NCBI GenBank assembly: GCA_964609675.1
Contig: CAZSRX010000002.1
Location: 1-64,000, forward strand
Reading direction: 5' to 3'
Origin: CAZSRX01 sp964609675 [NCBI: uncultured Bacteroidota bacterium]
GTDB lineage: Bacteria; CLD3; SB21
Length of the DNA stretch: 64,000 nt
The first letter of the stretch is position 1. Each line of letters begins with the position of its first letter. Both the position numbers and the translations under genes were made by a program. Below are positions 35,614-45,467 of the stretch, in pieces. The notes beneath the pieces are model-generated. The model was not told the DNA's origin, ran no database searches, and saw only the letters and a list, made by a program, of their open reading frames with translations.

Positions 35614-37413
35614 CTACTTTACTAATGTCATCTTTCGTGTCAGCACTTTCCCGCCGGCAACCAGCCGATACAGATAAATGCCGCTGGCGACGGATTCGCC
35701 GCCCTCATTACGCCCGTCCCAGGTTACGGAATGAACACCGGCGTTTTGCCTGCCGCTGACCAGCGTGCGCACTTCCTGGCCGAGCAGATTATAAATTTTC
35801 AGCGTAACTTCACTACTGACTGCTAACTGATAACTGATTACTGTGGAAGGGTTAAACGGGTTCGGGTAATTCTGTCGAAGAATGATGGGTTTCGGCGTTT
35901 GAACGGGGTCATGAATGCCGGTACTGGCGGGTAATCCGCGTAAAATCACGTTGTCAATGGCCCACCATTTATTGTTGCCGCCGGATTCCATATACACAAA
36001 TTTCAACATTAAGCATGGTTCTCCGGCCCACGCAGTCAGGTTTAATGTTTTATGCGCGGCCCGGTGCACAACGTCTTCCACCAAGGCCGTATCCCACGAA
36101 GAACCCGCATCCGTACTCACTAAAACCACTGTGGTGTCGATAAAAAACGGCGGTACCCATGTGGCGAAATCGTAATCGTATTCCAGTACCAATTCATCGA
36201 GGCTGTCGGCGTTAACAGGTGTCAGGAATGCCGCGCTGGTATACGTCCATCCGTCACCGCCTGCGGAATCGTTGGCCGCAAGAATATTCGTGTAACCATA
36301 CGGATTAAACGCGTAATACGGATACGAAACATCCCATATCTGCCAGACCTGTCCGAGCCACGAGCTCAGGTTCTCAATGCTCCAGTTGTCCGTGCCGTTT
36401 GAAAAATCATCATAATAGACCTGCGTCCACCCCGCCGGAAAAACTTTAATCGGACGTACAATGCTATCATTACCCGGCACGGCGTCGCCAGCCAGCATCG
36501 TTTGGACCTTCAGCATATGCTCGCCCTCTGCCGACGCGGTCCACTGGAACGAGGCAATACCTTGATTGCCACCCATCAGCGAGATGGTCGTCGTATCCAC
36601 CGGCGTATTGTCCACAAATAGAATAACCGGCACGTTGTTCTGCGACGTAGTGCCCCAGTTCTTAATTACCGCTGTGGTTGTGTAAGTTTGACCGTAAAAA
36701 TAATAACTGCGGAATGTCTGGAAATTCAGCGCGGCAAAATCGAGCGGATTGGTCTTGCGGATGTACACGTTGTCGATATAGACATAATAACCAAATAATC
36801 CGCTCGGGGTGCGGTCGGCCGCATAAAATCCTATATGCACGGCGCTGCGGTTGTTAAAAGCCGACAGATCGATGGAAAAGTGCACCGGACCGGACGAAAA
36901 ATCTCTTGATGTATCGATTACGGCGATGATGCCGCTTCTCGTAAAACGAGCGGTGGTATCCGTAGCGCCGTCCTCTGAAACAATTACAAAAATCGTATCC
37001 GGACGATTCATGCGATAAGGATTGGTATTTAATGAATTGGTGCAGGTAATGTCAAAGTCTAAAGTCGGCGTGCCGCCTGTTAAGTTAATTAAAGGCGTGG
37101 CCAGTAAGTCCTTCCAGTTAAGCCCGGAATTAAAATTATAAGCAGCCGAGCCGGATGTCCCCGATGCCGGATCGCCGAAACCCTTGTGGGTCCACATACC
37201 ATCGGAAACGCCGGAAATCTTAATGGCATACGCGCTGTCCAATACGGAACTATTATTGGCGCCTACCCAACCGATAGTATTGGGGCTGTTGTTATAACCC
37301 GTGAAATCCTGCCATAGCACCGTGTCACCGGACATCGTTTTAAAGATTTGTGCCGATAATCCGTTCAACATCACGCTACAAAGTATAATCAGAAAGCAAA
37401 GTTTTCGTCTCAT
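35614..37413 (-). CDS. Choice-of-anchor J domain protein with T9SS sorting domain
   Basis: This 599-residue secreted protein has a signal peptide (1-21). It carries two jelly-roll domains of the choice-of-anchor J kind. The first (about 30-215) includes DTVLWQDFTGYNN and AVHIGFYAADRTP. The second (about 335-495) includes YYDDFSNGTDNWSIEN, VVLVSTDAGSSWDTA and KWWAIDNVILRG. A CARDB-like segment lies between them. The T9SS type A sorting domain follows (NYPNPFNP near residue 517, ending in KMTLVK). No catalytic residues are seen; adhesion or substrate binding is the likely role. It is the first gene of the pair with the subtilisin 30 bp downstream. Confidence 0.88.
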   Translation of the reverse strand: MRRKLCFLIILCSVMLNGLSAQIFKTMSGDTVLWQDFTGYNNSPNTIGWVGANNSSVLDSAYAIKISGVSDGMWTHKGFGDPASGTSGSAAYNFNSGLNWKDLLATPLINLTGGTPTLDFDITCTNSLNTNPYRMNRPDTIFVIVSEDGATDTTARFTRSGIIAVIDTSRDFSSGPVHFSIDLSAFNNRSAVHIGFYAADRTPSGLFGYYVYIDNVYIRKTNPLDFAALNFQTFRSYYFYGQTYTTTAVIKNWGTTSQNNVPVILFVDNTPVDTTTISLMGGNQGIASFQWTASAEGEHMLKVQTMLAGDAVPGNDSIVRPIKVFPAGWTQVYYDDFSNGTDNWSIENLSSWLGQVWQIWDVSYPYYAFNPYGYTNILAANDSAGGDGWTYTSAAFLTPVNADSLDELVLEYDYDFATWVPPFFIDTTVVLVSTDAGSSWDTALVEDVVHRAAHKTLNLTAWAGEPCLMLKFVYMESGGNNKWWAIDNVILRGLPASTGIHDPVQTPKPIILRQNYPNPFNPSTVISYQLAVSSEVTLKIYNLLGQEVRTLVSGRQNAGVHSVTWDGRNEGGESVASGIYLYRLVAGGKVLTRKMTLVK

Positions 37414-37764
37414 TTGAACTCCTGAATTTTATTATGAAAAATGGTTTATTTATGACATCTGATAATCAGGTATTATAACCGCGGTACGGCACAATCAAAG
37501 GATTTCCAACTTATTTCAAAAAAATTATTTATAAAAATACAACTGATGCCAATTGATGTAGGCTTATATATTATATTTAATTCCTAAAAAAATCAAATAT
37601 TTTTAAATAACACAAAAATTTTACACCTAAATCAAAAACGATGGGGTTCTGATGGGATATGGTTTTCATTACGAAAGATTACTTAAAAAAAAACTTTTTA
37701 AAGCGGTATAATTTGACTATATTAATAAATTAAGTTTGGAGTTTAGGATATTTTCTGCAGTTCC
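37414..37764. other. AT-rich divergent promoter region
   Basis: The 351 bp between the T9SS pair (minus) and the propeller histidine kinase (plus) is strongly A/T-rich. TATAAT occurs at 37707-37712, about 53 bp before the kinase start, but without a well-spaced -35 element. I see no ORF, hairpin or repeat. The head-to-head layout could let one regulator act on both sides. Confidence 0.35.
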
Positions 37765-40700
37765 ATGGCGTTTCTCTCATCAAAGATGCGTTTCTTGAAA
37801 TATGGATGGCTTTTGTGGCTGATGGCTATCCTGTTTGATGGAAACCTATATGCTCAAACAGCGCCTTTCCGTTTTGGCCGTATTGTTCCCGGCAGTGACG
37901 AAAACCATAATACGATTATTTGTATATTACAGGACCAATCGGGTTTCATGTGGTTCGGCACCAAGAAAGGCGTCCTGCGGTATGACGGCTATCAGTTTAT
38001 GCATTACAAACATTCCGTAACCGATTTGAACACTATCAGCGGAGATTTTGTTCGCGCTATAACGGCGGATAATGACGGTAATCTCTGGATCGGCGTGGAA
38101 AACGGCGGGCTGAATGTCTTCAACCGGGCCGAAAGAAGTTTTTCCCGGATTCGTTTAATCTCGCCGGACACTGCCGCGGGCATTTCGGAGAGCGTTTACG
38201 CGCTGGTCTATGACTCGTCCGGCATCTTGTGGGCGGGCACCCAAACGGGCGTTTATCAATTGGACCTAACCACGCGGCAAGCAACACCTATCGGCCGTGA
38301 GACCATAAACGCGCGCATCCTGTCTTTATCCCCGGACCGTTCGGGAAATCTCTGGATAGCGACCTGGAACCGCGGGGTTTATCGTTATCACATCCGCTCA
38401 CGCACAATACACCCGGTTCCTTTTCGTATCAATACATCGAATTCTCTGATATGGTCGGTGTACGCGGATCCAAAGAACCGGATATGGCTATGCACGTTTG
38501 CCAACGGATTGCAGTTATATGACAGCCTCTCATTACGGTTTGATCATTATGTTTCCTCTGACCACATTTATGCGCAACGGCTGAACCGCTCCAACGTGTT
38601 CACGGTTTTTGAAGACGAGCAAGAACGTTTGTGGATAGGCAAATACGGCGAGGGTATGGATATCCTCGACCTGCAAAAAAACACCCTTCATTCGTTTCCC
38701 CGGCCTGACAAGGAACGGTTTGGCATCGCCGGAGAATCGGTGCTCAGTTTCTATAAAGACTATTCCGGACTATTATGGATTGGCACCTATGGAGAAGGCC
38801 TTCACCTGTATCATCCGTTGATTTTCCGATTTAATGATTTCGGGGACAGAGACCTCCATCTGAATAACGGAGAAACCCTCGTAGCGTTCAGCGGGCATTC
38901 CTTTGATAATTTCTGGCTCGGACTGAATTCCGGATATATTGTCCGTTTGGGAGACAAAACACGACAACGGATCAAACTTTTTAACCATAATGAAAACATC
39001 TATGCCGCATTCGGCGATACCTCCAAAAATATCTGGTGGGCAACTAATCATGCGTTGTATCAATTCCATACTGTAAGGCAATCGATTATTCGTTATCCCT
39101 TCCCTGCCCCGCCGGTATTAATCGATTACATCGGGCAATACGAATCGGGACGCCTCCTCATCGGTACCAATGAATATCCGCTTATATTCAATTTAAATAC
39201 CAAACGATTCGCTCCTATCGACGAAACGGATTCAAATCTGACCCGTTTAAAAAATTTAAGGATCTTGAGCTATCATAATGAGGGCGATACCGTGCGCTGG
39301 TTTGGCGTCAATCGTAATGGCCTATACCGCTATCATATTCCGAGCGGCAAAATCCGGCATTACTCTGCAGAATCGGCGACCCGGCCGCATCTGAGTAATA
39401 ATGTGATACTCTATCTGCATAAGGACTCCGATGGGCATTTATGGATCGGCACCGAAGGCGGACTGCACGTCCTCAATGCGAACGAAGATACAATAGCCAT
39501 TTATCGCGAGGAACAGGGACTGATCAATGACATCGTTTATTCCATTACGGAGGACGCGCATAAAAACCTATGGCTGTCCACGCCGCGCGGGATATCCTGC
39601 TTTAACCCGGTGGCTAAAACATTCAGGAATTATGATGCGTCGGACGGCCTGCCTGTAAACGGTTTCAATTTTAATTCGATTGCCCGGTTGCGCGACGGCG
39701 GCATCGCCTACGGGTACAGCCAGGGTCTTATTCTGTTTCATCCGGACAGTATCCGGGAAAATCCATATCGGCCGCCCATACGGTTGACTTCCTTTAAAAA
39801 ATTTAACCGTGAATATCTCACTCCGCAACCGATAGAGACCATAACTAACCTCGATTTATCGTACCGGGATTATGTAATTTCCTTTGATTTCGCCGCGCTG
39901 AATTACCTGAAAAGCCATAAAATCCAGTATGCTTATAAAATGGAGGGATTTAATGATACCTGGGTTTATACCAAAGACCGCTCGGTAACCTATACGAATC
40001 TCAGCCCCGGCCATTATACTTTCCGGATCAGAGCATCGAATAACGATGGCGTATGGAACGAAGACAGTTACCGTCTGGCAATTTATATATCGCCACCCTT
40101 TTACCGGACCTGGTGGTTCCTTGCCGTCATGGTGTTGCTTTTGATTGGAGGCACTACCGGCGCGTATCATATCCGCGTCAGAACCATCAAACAGCAGAAA
40201 ACGGATCTGGAAAAACAGGTTTCGGAACGAACACGGGAAATACTTAAGCAAAAATCCGATATCGAACTGGCAAACCGGCAGATTACCGAACAAAAAAACG
40301 ACCTGGAACAGGTTAACCGGCAGTTGTCCGAAACGCTGCATCAGTTGCAGATTAAGGAATCCGAACTCATCCATGCCGAGAAAATGAGTGCCCTGGGTGA
40401 TCTGGTTGCGGGAATGACCCATGAGGTAAACAATCCAGTTGCTTTTATCATCGGTAATATGGATTTTCTCGAACTCGAGTTCAAAAAAACTTTTGCATCG
40501 GAGATACCGGCGCCGCCAACCCCGCAACAACTCATAGAATGGAAAAAAGCCATACAGTCCTCCATGATCGGCGCCCGCCGGATCAGAGATATCATCGCCA
40601 ACCTGAAAAATTTCTCCAAGCTGGACGAAGCCGATTTCAAGGAAATATACATTCACCGCGACCTGGACGTCATTATCAACCTGTTCTTCAGCCATATACC

Positions 40701-41121
40701 CAACATTGTCATCGAAAAGCAATATGACCCACGGCTGGACAGGGAAGCTTACGGCTGTTACGCCCGCGAACTGAACCTGTGTTTCCGAAATATTATGGTT
40801 AATGCCGTGCAGGCCATTCGCGACGCAGAAAAAGCAAAACTTTATGAACCAGGCCATGGGCGCATCTGTATCCGTACCGATAAATCCGACCACGTTGTCA
40901 CCATCGCTTTCAAGGACAACGGAATCGGCATGCCGAAGAATATTCAGGAAAAAATCTTTGTACCATTCTTTACTACCCGCGACATCGGCCAGGGCCGCGG
41001 ATTGGGCTTATCGGAAACCTACGGCATTATCCAGAAACATAAAGGTACCGTTCGTGTCGTCAGCGAGCATTATAAAGGCACTGAAATTATATTAACCCTG
41101 CCGCCTGGTTCCACATCTTAA
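37765..41121 (+). CDS. Two-component propeller sensor histidine kinase
   Basis: This 1118-residue membrane sensor has a signal/anchor (about 10-30). It has 12-14 two-component-regulator propeller repeats (about 45-690) with the typical L/M-W-x-G-T core (GFMWFGTKKGVLRYDG, GNLWIGVENGGLNVF, GHLWIGTEGGLHVLN). A Y_Y_Y domain (about 700-765) precedes the membrane helix (WWFLAVMVLLLIGGTTGAYH, near 780). A coiled coil (800-865) leads to a phospho-acceptor region with GMTHEVNNP (His near 885) and an HATPase with NIMVNAVQAI, DNGIGMP, FFTTRDIGQGRGLGLS. It resembles the front of hybrid two-component sensors but lacks receiver and DNA-binding parts. It is divergent from the T9SS pair. The orphan regulator at 25986 is a possible but unproven partner. 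Confidence 0.95.
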   Translation: MAFLSSKMRFLKYGWLLWLMAILFDGNLYAQTAPFRFGRIVPGSDENHNTIICILQDQSGFMWFGTKKGVLRYDGYQFMHYKHSVTDLNTISGDFVRAITADNDGNLWIGVENGGLNVFNRAERSFSRIRLISPDTAAGISESVYALVYDSSGILWAGTQTGVYQLDLTTRQATPIGRETINARILSLSPDRSGNLWIATWNRGVYRYHIRSRTIHPVPFRINTSNSLIWSVYADPKNRIWLCTFANGLQLYDSLSLRFDHYVSSDHIYAQRLNRSNVFTVFEDEQERLWIGKYGEGMDILDLQKNTLHSFPRPDKERFGIAGESVLSFYKDYSGLLWIGTYGEGLHLYHPLIFRFNDFGDRDLHLNNGETLVAFSGHSFDNFWLGLNSGYIVRLGDKTRQRIKLFNHNENIYAAFGDTSKNIWWATNHALYQFHTVRQSIIRYPFPAPPVLIDYIGQYESGRLLIGTNEYPLIFNLNTKRFAPIDETDSNLTRLKNLRILSYHNEGDTVRWFGVNRNGLYRYHIPSGKIRHYSAESATRPHLSNNVILYLHKDSDGHLWIGTEGGLHVLNANEDTIAIYREEQGLINDIVYSITEDAHKNLWLSTPRGISCFNPVAKTFRNYDASDGLPVNGFNFNSIARLRDGGIAYGYSQGLILFHPDSIRENPYRPPIRLTSFKKFNREYLTPQPIETITNLDLSYRDYVISFDFAALNYLKSHKIQYAYKMEGFNDTWVYTKDRSVTYTNLSPGHYTFRIRASNNDGVWNEDSYRLAIYISPPFYRTWWFLAVMVLLLIGGTTGAYHIRVRTIKQQKTDLEKQVSERTREILKQKSDIELANRQITEQKNDLEQVNRQLSETLHQLQIKESELIHAEKMSALGDLVAGMTHEVNNPVAFIIGNMDFLELEFKKTFASEIPAPPTPQQLIEWKKAIQSSMIGARRIRDIIANLKNFSKLDEADFKEIYIHRDLDVIINLFFSHIPNIVIEKQYDPRLDREAYGCYARELNLCFRNIMVNAVQAIRDAEKAKLYEPGHGRICIRTDKSDHVVTIAFKDNGIGMPKNIQEKIFVPFFTTRDIGQGRGLGLSETYGIIQKHKGTVRVVSEHYKGTEIILTLPPGSTS

Positions 41122-41301
41122 CAGTTTCCCATCCCCGGTCTTACACGCCGTTATAACAAACTATATTTTTTCTCAAAATGGTCACTTGCGCTTACTTTTA
41201 CGACCCACCTCTTGCAAAGAAAGAATTTTTTTAATTGTACAGAATAAAAAAAAATCATATTTTACAAAAAATCATTCAATAAATCACTTTTGGAATCATC
41301 G

Positions 41302-43359
41302 ATGATAACCCGACAACTAATCAATCCTCAAAGCATCGTCGTCATCGGCGGCTCGAATGACATCACCAAGCCTGGCGGTAAAGTTCTTAAAAACCTGTTG
41401 GATGGAAATTACAAAGGAAAATTATATGTGACCAACCCGAAGGAGTCGGAAATACAGGGACTGAAGTGTTATAAAGATCCTTCCGAACTGCCCGATACGG
41501 ATTTAGCCATTATTGCCATTGCGGCCAAATATGTTCCTGAAACCGTAACCGTTCTGGCTCAACAGAAAAACACGCGTGCGTTTATCATTCTTTCCGCCGG
41601 ATTCAGCGAGGAAAGCGAAGCCGGAAAACAATTAGAAAGACAGGTGGTTGAAATCATTAATGGTGTCGGCGGCAGCCTCATCGGGCCGAACTGCATCGGT
41701 GTGCTCACGCCGAATTATCACGGTGTTTTCACCAAACCGATTCCGAAACTCGATCCGAAGGGCTGCGACTTTATTTCCGGCTCCGGCGCGACGGCCTGCT
41801 TTATCATGGAAGCCGGCATCCCGAAGGGCCTGACGTTCGCCAGCGTGTTTTCCGTCGGCAACAGCGCGCAGATGGGCGTCGAGGAAGTGCTGCAATATCT
41901 CGACGAATCCTTTGATACGGAAAAAAGCTCCCGGGTGAAACTGTTGTACATTGAAAACATATCCAAACCGGACATGCTTCTCAGGCACGCTCAGTCGCTG
42001 ATTCGCAAGGGTTGCCGGATAGCCGCCGTGAAAGCCGGTTCCTCCGAAGCAGGAAGCCGCGCGGCGTCGTCGCATACCGGGGCACTGGCCAGTTCAGACG
42101 TGGCCGTGGATGCGCTCTTCCGTAAGGCCGGCATTGTACGTTGTTACGGACGCGAGGATCTGATCAGCGTCGCTTCGGTTTTCATGCACCCGGAACTGAA
42201 GGGGAAAAATATGGCGGTGGTAACGCATGCCGGCGGGCCTGCGGTCATGCTCACCGACGCGCTCTCCAACGGCGGCCTTAATGTTCCGCCCATCGAAGGC
42301 CCCGACGCGCAGGAACTGCTTACAAAATTATTCCCGGGCTCTTCGGTAGCCAATCCTATCGACTTCCTTGCTACCGGCACCGCTGAGCAGTTGGGGATCA
42401 TCCTGGACTATGTGGAAAATAAATTCGCCCACATCGACGGCATTGCCGTGATTTTCGGCACGCCGGGCTTGTTTCCCGTTTTTGACGTTTATAAAGTGCT
42501 CGATGAGAAAATGAAAACATTTAAAAAACCGATCTTCCCCGTACTGCCCTCTATCGGCACCGCCGAAGCGGAAGTCAAAGATTTTATCGCCAAAGGCCGG
42601 ATCAACTTTCCCGATGAAGTCGTTCTGGGTAACGCTTTATGCCGCACGTTTCATACCCGCAAACCGTTTGACGAAGTCACCCCAATAACCATCGACCAGA
42701 CGAAAATCCGCCCGGTAATCGATAAGGCGGCGGAAGGTTACCTGACACCCGAAGCAATTCAAATCCTGCTTGACGCCGCCGGTATTTCCCGGGCAGGCGA
42801 AGCGGTAGCAACCCACCGCGAGGCGGCGGTTGAGGCCGCGCGTAAACTCGGTTTTCCGGTCGTCATGAAAGTCGTCGGTCCGGTGCACAAATCCGACGTT
42901 GGCGGCGTGGTGCTGAATGTTAAAGACGAAGAAACGGTTAAAAAAGAATTTGACCGCATGATAAAAATTCCTGAAACCACGGCGATCCTTATACAGCCCA
43001 TGCTGAAAGGCACCGAACTTTTTGTGGGCGCGAAAAAGGAGCCGAAATTCGGGCATATTATTCTGTGCGGTATGGGAGGAATTTTCATCGAGGTTTTGAA
43101 AGACATATCCGCTGGCCTCGTTCCGGTCAGCCGGCCGGAAGCGCTGTCTATGATTCGTTCGCTAAAAAGTTATAAAATCATTCAGGGCGTGCGCGGCCAG
43201 GCCGGCGTCAATGAAGAGCGTTTCGCCGATGTGATGGTCCGGCTTTCCGCTCTGCTGCAAGCCGCGCCGGAAATCACGGAACTGGATCTCAATCCCCTGC
43301 TCGGCACACCGGATAAAGTTACCGCCGTAGACGCCCGAATATGCGTCAAAAAAGGTTGA
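41302..43359 (+). CDS. ADP-forming acyl-CoA synthetase (acetate-CoA ligase family)
   Basis: This protein of about 685 residues belongs to the NDP-forming acyl-CoA synthetase superfamily. It interconverts acyl-CoA + ADP + Pi with acid + CoA + ATP. The alpha part has a CoA-binding Rossmann domain (about 5-130, IVVIGGSNDITKPGGKVLKN) and the flavodoxin-like ligase domains. The phospho-His lies in AASSHTGALASSD (near 255). The beta part is an ATP-grasp domain (about 465-685) with KLGFPVVMKVVGPVHKSDVGG, ILIQPMLKGTELFVGAKK and ELDLNPLL. Both halves are fused, the usual bacterial form. I prefer ATG 41302; a TTG at 41290 is possible. It heads an operon with a membrane protein, an aminotransferase and a small protein. 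The acyl substrate is unknown. Confidence 0.93.
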   Translation: MITRQLINPQSIVVIGGSNDITKPGGKVLKNLLDGNYKGKLYVTNPKESEIQGLKCYKDPSELPDTDLAIIAIAAKYVPETVTVLAQQKNTRAFIILSAGFSEESEAGKQLERQVVEIINGVGGSLIGPNCIGVLTPNYHGVFTKPIPKLDPKGCDFISGSGATACFIMEAGIPKGLTFASVFSVGNSAQMGVEEVLQYLDESFDTEKSSRVKLLYIENISKPDMLLRHAQSLIRKGCRIAAVKAGSSEAGSRAASSHTGALASSDVAVDALFRKAGIVRCYGREDLISVASVFMHPELKGKNMAVVTHAGGPAVMLTDALSNGGLNVPPIEGPDAQELLTKLFPGSSVANPIDFLATGTAEQLGIILDYVENKFAHIDGIAVIFGTPGLFPVFDVYKVLDEKMKTFKKPIFPVLPSIGTAEAEVKDFIAKGRINFPDEVVLGNALCRTFHTRKPFDEVTPITIDQTKIRPVIDKAAEGYLTPEAIQILLDAAGISRAGEAVATHREAAVEAARKLGFPVVMKVVGPVHKSDVGGVVLNVKDEETVKKEFDRMIKIPETTAILIQPMLKGTELFVGAKKEPKFGHIILCGMGGIFIEVLKDISAGLVPVSRPEALSMIRSLKSYKIIQGVRGQAGVNEERFADVMVRLSALLQAAPEITELDLNPLLGTPDKVTAVDARICVKKG

Positions 43360-43369
43360 CCGTAATCCC

Positions 43370-44062
43370 ATGAAACGCAGGGATATATATTTCATCGGGT
43401 TTGTCGCTTTAGTCTTCGCGCCCTTTTTTATTGTTCCGGGGATGCTGGACGGGTATGAGGCATTCAACAAGGCACACGGCGTTTTAACCAGCTTTTTTAA
43501 ATTCGCGTTTCTGGCTACGCTGGGTGAAGTGATTGCCCTTCGCATCCGGACGGGAGTTTACCATAAAGAAGGATTCGGAATAGCGCCGCGCGCTGTGGTG
43601 TGGGGCTTTCTGGGCGTCACCGTTCTGTTTGCGTTTAAAATTTTTTCCTCAGGCACACCGGCTTTGCTTGCTTATCTCGGCATGGATGACGCGCCACAAA
43701 TCATCACCGGCGCCCTGACGCCCTATAAAGTTCTGGTCGCCTTTCTTATCAGTGTGGCCCTAAACCTTATATATGCCCCCGTACTAATGACAGTGCATAA
43801 AGTTACCGACGAACACATCATCATGAACGGCGGCACCCTACGCGGACTGTTCAGACCCATAGATTGTGCGCGCATACTCAGGCAGATTAATTGGGACATT
43901 CAGTGGCATTTTGTGTTTAAGAAAACCATACCGTTGTTCTGGATTCCCGCGCATACGATGACGTTCCTGTTGACGCCGGAATATCAGGTGCTCTTTGCCG
44001 CAATGCTCAGCGTGGCGCTTGGTATCATTCTGGCGATAGCCAGCCTGCGAGGCCGCCAATGA
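43370..44062 (+). CDS. Polytopic membrane protein, possibly Mpv17/PMP22-like
   Basis: This 230-residue integral membrane protein has about six hydrophobic segments (VALVFAPFFIVPGM, VVWGFLGVTVLFAFKIF, VLVAFLISVALNLIYAPVL and LFAAMLSVALGIILAIASL among them). The C-terminal pattern of W-x-I-Q-W-H-F-V-F-K-K-T-I-P-L-F-W-I-P-A-H followed by a last helix recalls the W-x-x-W-P-x-x-Q-x-x-N-F-x-x-x-P-x-x-x-R signature of Mpv17/PMP22 proteins, but several positions differ. It is 10 bp after the acyl-CoA synthetase and 32 bp before the aminotransferase. A transport or channel role in the same pathway is a guess from context. Confidence 0.65.
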   Translation: MKRRDIYFIGFVALVFAPFFIVPGMLDGYEAFNKAHGVLTSFFKFAFLATLGEVIALRIRTGVYHKEGFGIAPRAVVWGFLGVTVLFAFKIFSSGTPALLAYLGMDDAPQIITGALTPYKVLVAFLISVALNLIYAPVLMTVHKVTDEHIIMNGGTLRGLFRPIDCARILRQINWDIQWHFVFKKTIPLFWIPAHTMTFLLTPEYQVLFAAMLSVALGIILAIASLRGRQ

Positions 44063-44094
44063 ATCATTGCTAACCTTTCATTCAGGAGTCTGCC

Positions 44095-45408
44095 ATGAAA
44101 GAAACACCCATTAATTACGAAGTCGTAAAACGGAAGATTGAGGAAAGCAACATTCCCCTGCTCGGAAAGGCCTCCATCCGCGAACTGAAGCGGTTGGTAG
44201 ATAACATCGAACGCGAGACCGGACAGAAATACATACGCATGGAAATGGGCGTCCCGGGACTGCCGGCGGCGCAGATTGGCATCGACGCCGAGATTGAAGC
44301 GTTAAAGAAAGGCGTGGCGGCTCTCTATCCGGATATCGACGGCATCCCCGAATTAAAAAAAGAAATCTCCCGTTTTGTGAAGTTATTTATTGATATTGAC
44401 GTCAATCCGGCCAACTGCATTCCCACGGTCGGTTCCATGCAGGGCGGCTTTGCGGCGTTTATGACGGTCAACCGGATGTATAAGGAAAAGGACACTTCTC
44501 TGTTTATTGACCCTGGATTCCCTGTGCAGAAACTCCAGCATAAAATCCTGAATGTCAAATATGAGAGTTTTGATGTTTACAATTACCGCGGCGACAAACT
44601 GCGAGACAAGCTGGAATCCTACCTTAAAAAAGGAAACATCTCCTGCATTATCTATTCCAATCCCAACAATCCTTCCTGGATATGCTTTACCGATAAAGAA
44701 CTGCGAACCATCGGCGAGCTGGCCACCACCTATAATGCGGTAGTCATTGAGGACCTCGCCTATTTCGCCATGGATTTTCGCAAAGACCTTTCGCATCCGG
44801 GCGTGCCGCCGTATCAGCCGTCCGTCGCCAAATATACCGGCAATTATATTCTGCTTATTTCCAGTTCTAAATCATTCAGTTACGCCGGTCAACGCCTCGG
44901 AATGTTTGTTATATCCGATAAATTGTTTAACACCAGGGCGCCGGATCTCAAACGGTTCTATACGTCCGACCTGTTTGGTTACGCCATGATATTCGGTACC
45001 ATTTACAGCCTCAGCGCGGGTACGGCTCATTCCGCCCAATACGGCGTAGCGGCCATCCTGAAAGCGGTCAATGACGGCGCGTATAATTTTGTCGAGGTTG
45101 TAAAAGAATACGGTGAAAAAGCCAAAATCATGAAAAAGATGTTCACCGAAAACGGTTTTAAAATTGTTTACGATAAGGACGAAAACGAACCGTTAGCCGA
45201 CGGGTTTTATTTCACCATATCCTATCCCGGTATGAGCGGCGAGCAACTGCTGGAAGAACTTCTGTATTACGGCATCAGCGCCATTGCCCTGTCCACCACC
45301 GGCAGCGAACGCACGGAAGGCCTGCGCGCCTGCGTATCGTTAGTCCGACGGGATCAATTCCCGGATCTGGAATATCGGCTGAAAAAATTTCATGAAAACC
45401 ATAAATAA
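44095..45408 (+). CDS. PLP-dependent class I/II aminotransferase
   Basis: This 437-residue fold-type I aminotransferase contains the cofactor-binding blocks PTVGSMQGGFAAF, YSNPNNPSWICF (N-P-N-N-P) and VVIEDLAYFAMDF (Asp). The Schiff-base Lys lies in LLISSSKSFSYAGQRLGMFV, and the carboxylate-binding Arg near the C-terminus is in GLRACVSLVRRD. The length is somewhat above the usual 390-400 residues because of an N-terminal extension (1-45). Its place behind an ADP-forming acyl-CoA synthetase would fit amino-acid fermentation (transamination, oxidative decarboxylation to acyl-CoA, then ATP formation), but no 2-oxoacid oxidoreductase is present here. Confidence 0.93.
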   Translation: MKETPINYEVVKRKIEESNIPLLGKASIRELKRLVDNIERETGQKYIRMEMGVPGLPAAQIGIDAEIEALKKGVAALYPDIDGIPELKKEISRFVKLFIDIDVNPANCIPTVGSMQGGFAAFMTVNRMYKEKDTSLFIDPGFPVQKLQHKILNVKYESFDVYNYRGDKLRDKLESYLKKGNISCIIYSNPNNPSWICFTDKELRTIGELATTYNAVVIEDLAYFAMDFRKDLSHPGVPPYQPSVAKYTGNYILLISSSKSFSYAGQRLGMFVISDKLFNTRAPDLKRFYTSDLFGYAMIFGTIYSLSAGTAHSAQYGVAAILKAVNDGAYNFVEVVKEYGEKAKIMKKMFTENGFKIVYDKDENEPLADGFYFTISYPGMSGEQLLEELLYYGISAIALSTTGSERTEGLRACVSLVRRDQFPDLEYRLKKFHENHK

Positions 45409-45467
45409 CGGCGTAGATTTACACCAACTACGCGCTTTTTATCATCCATATAATAAGGAAGACTGCC

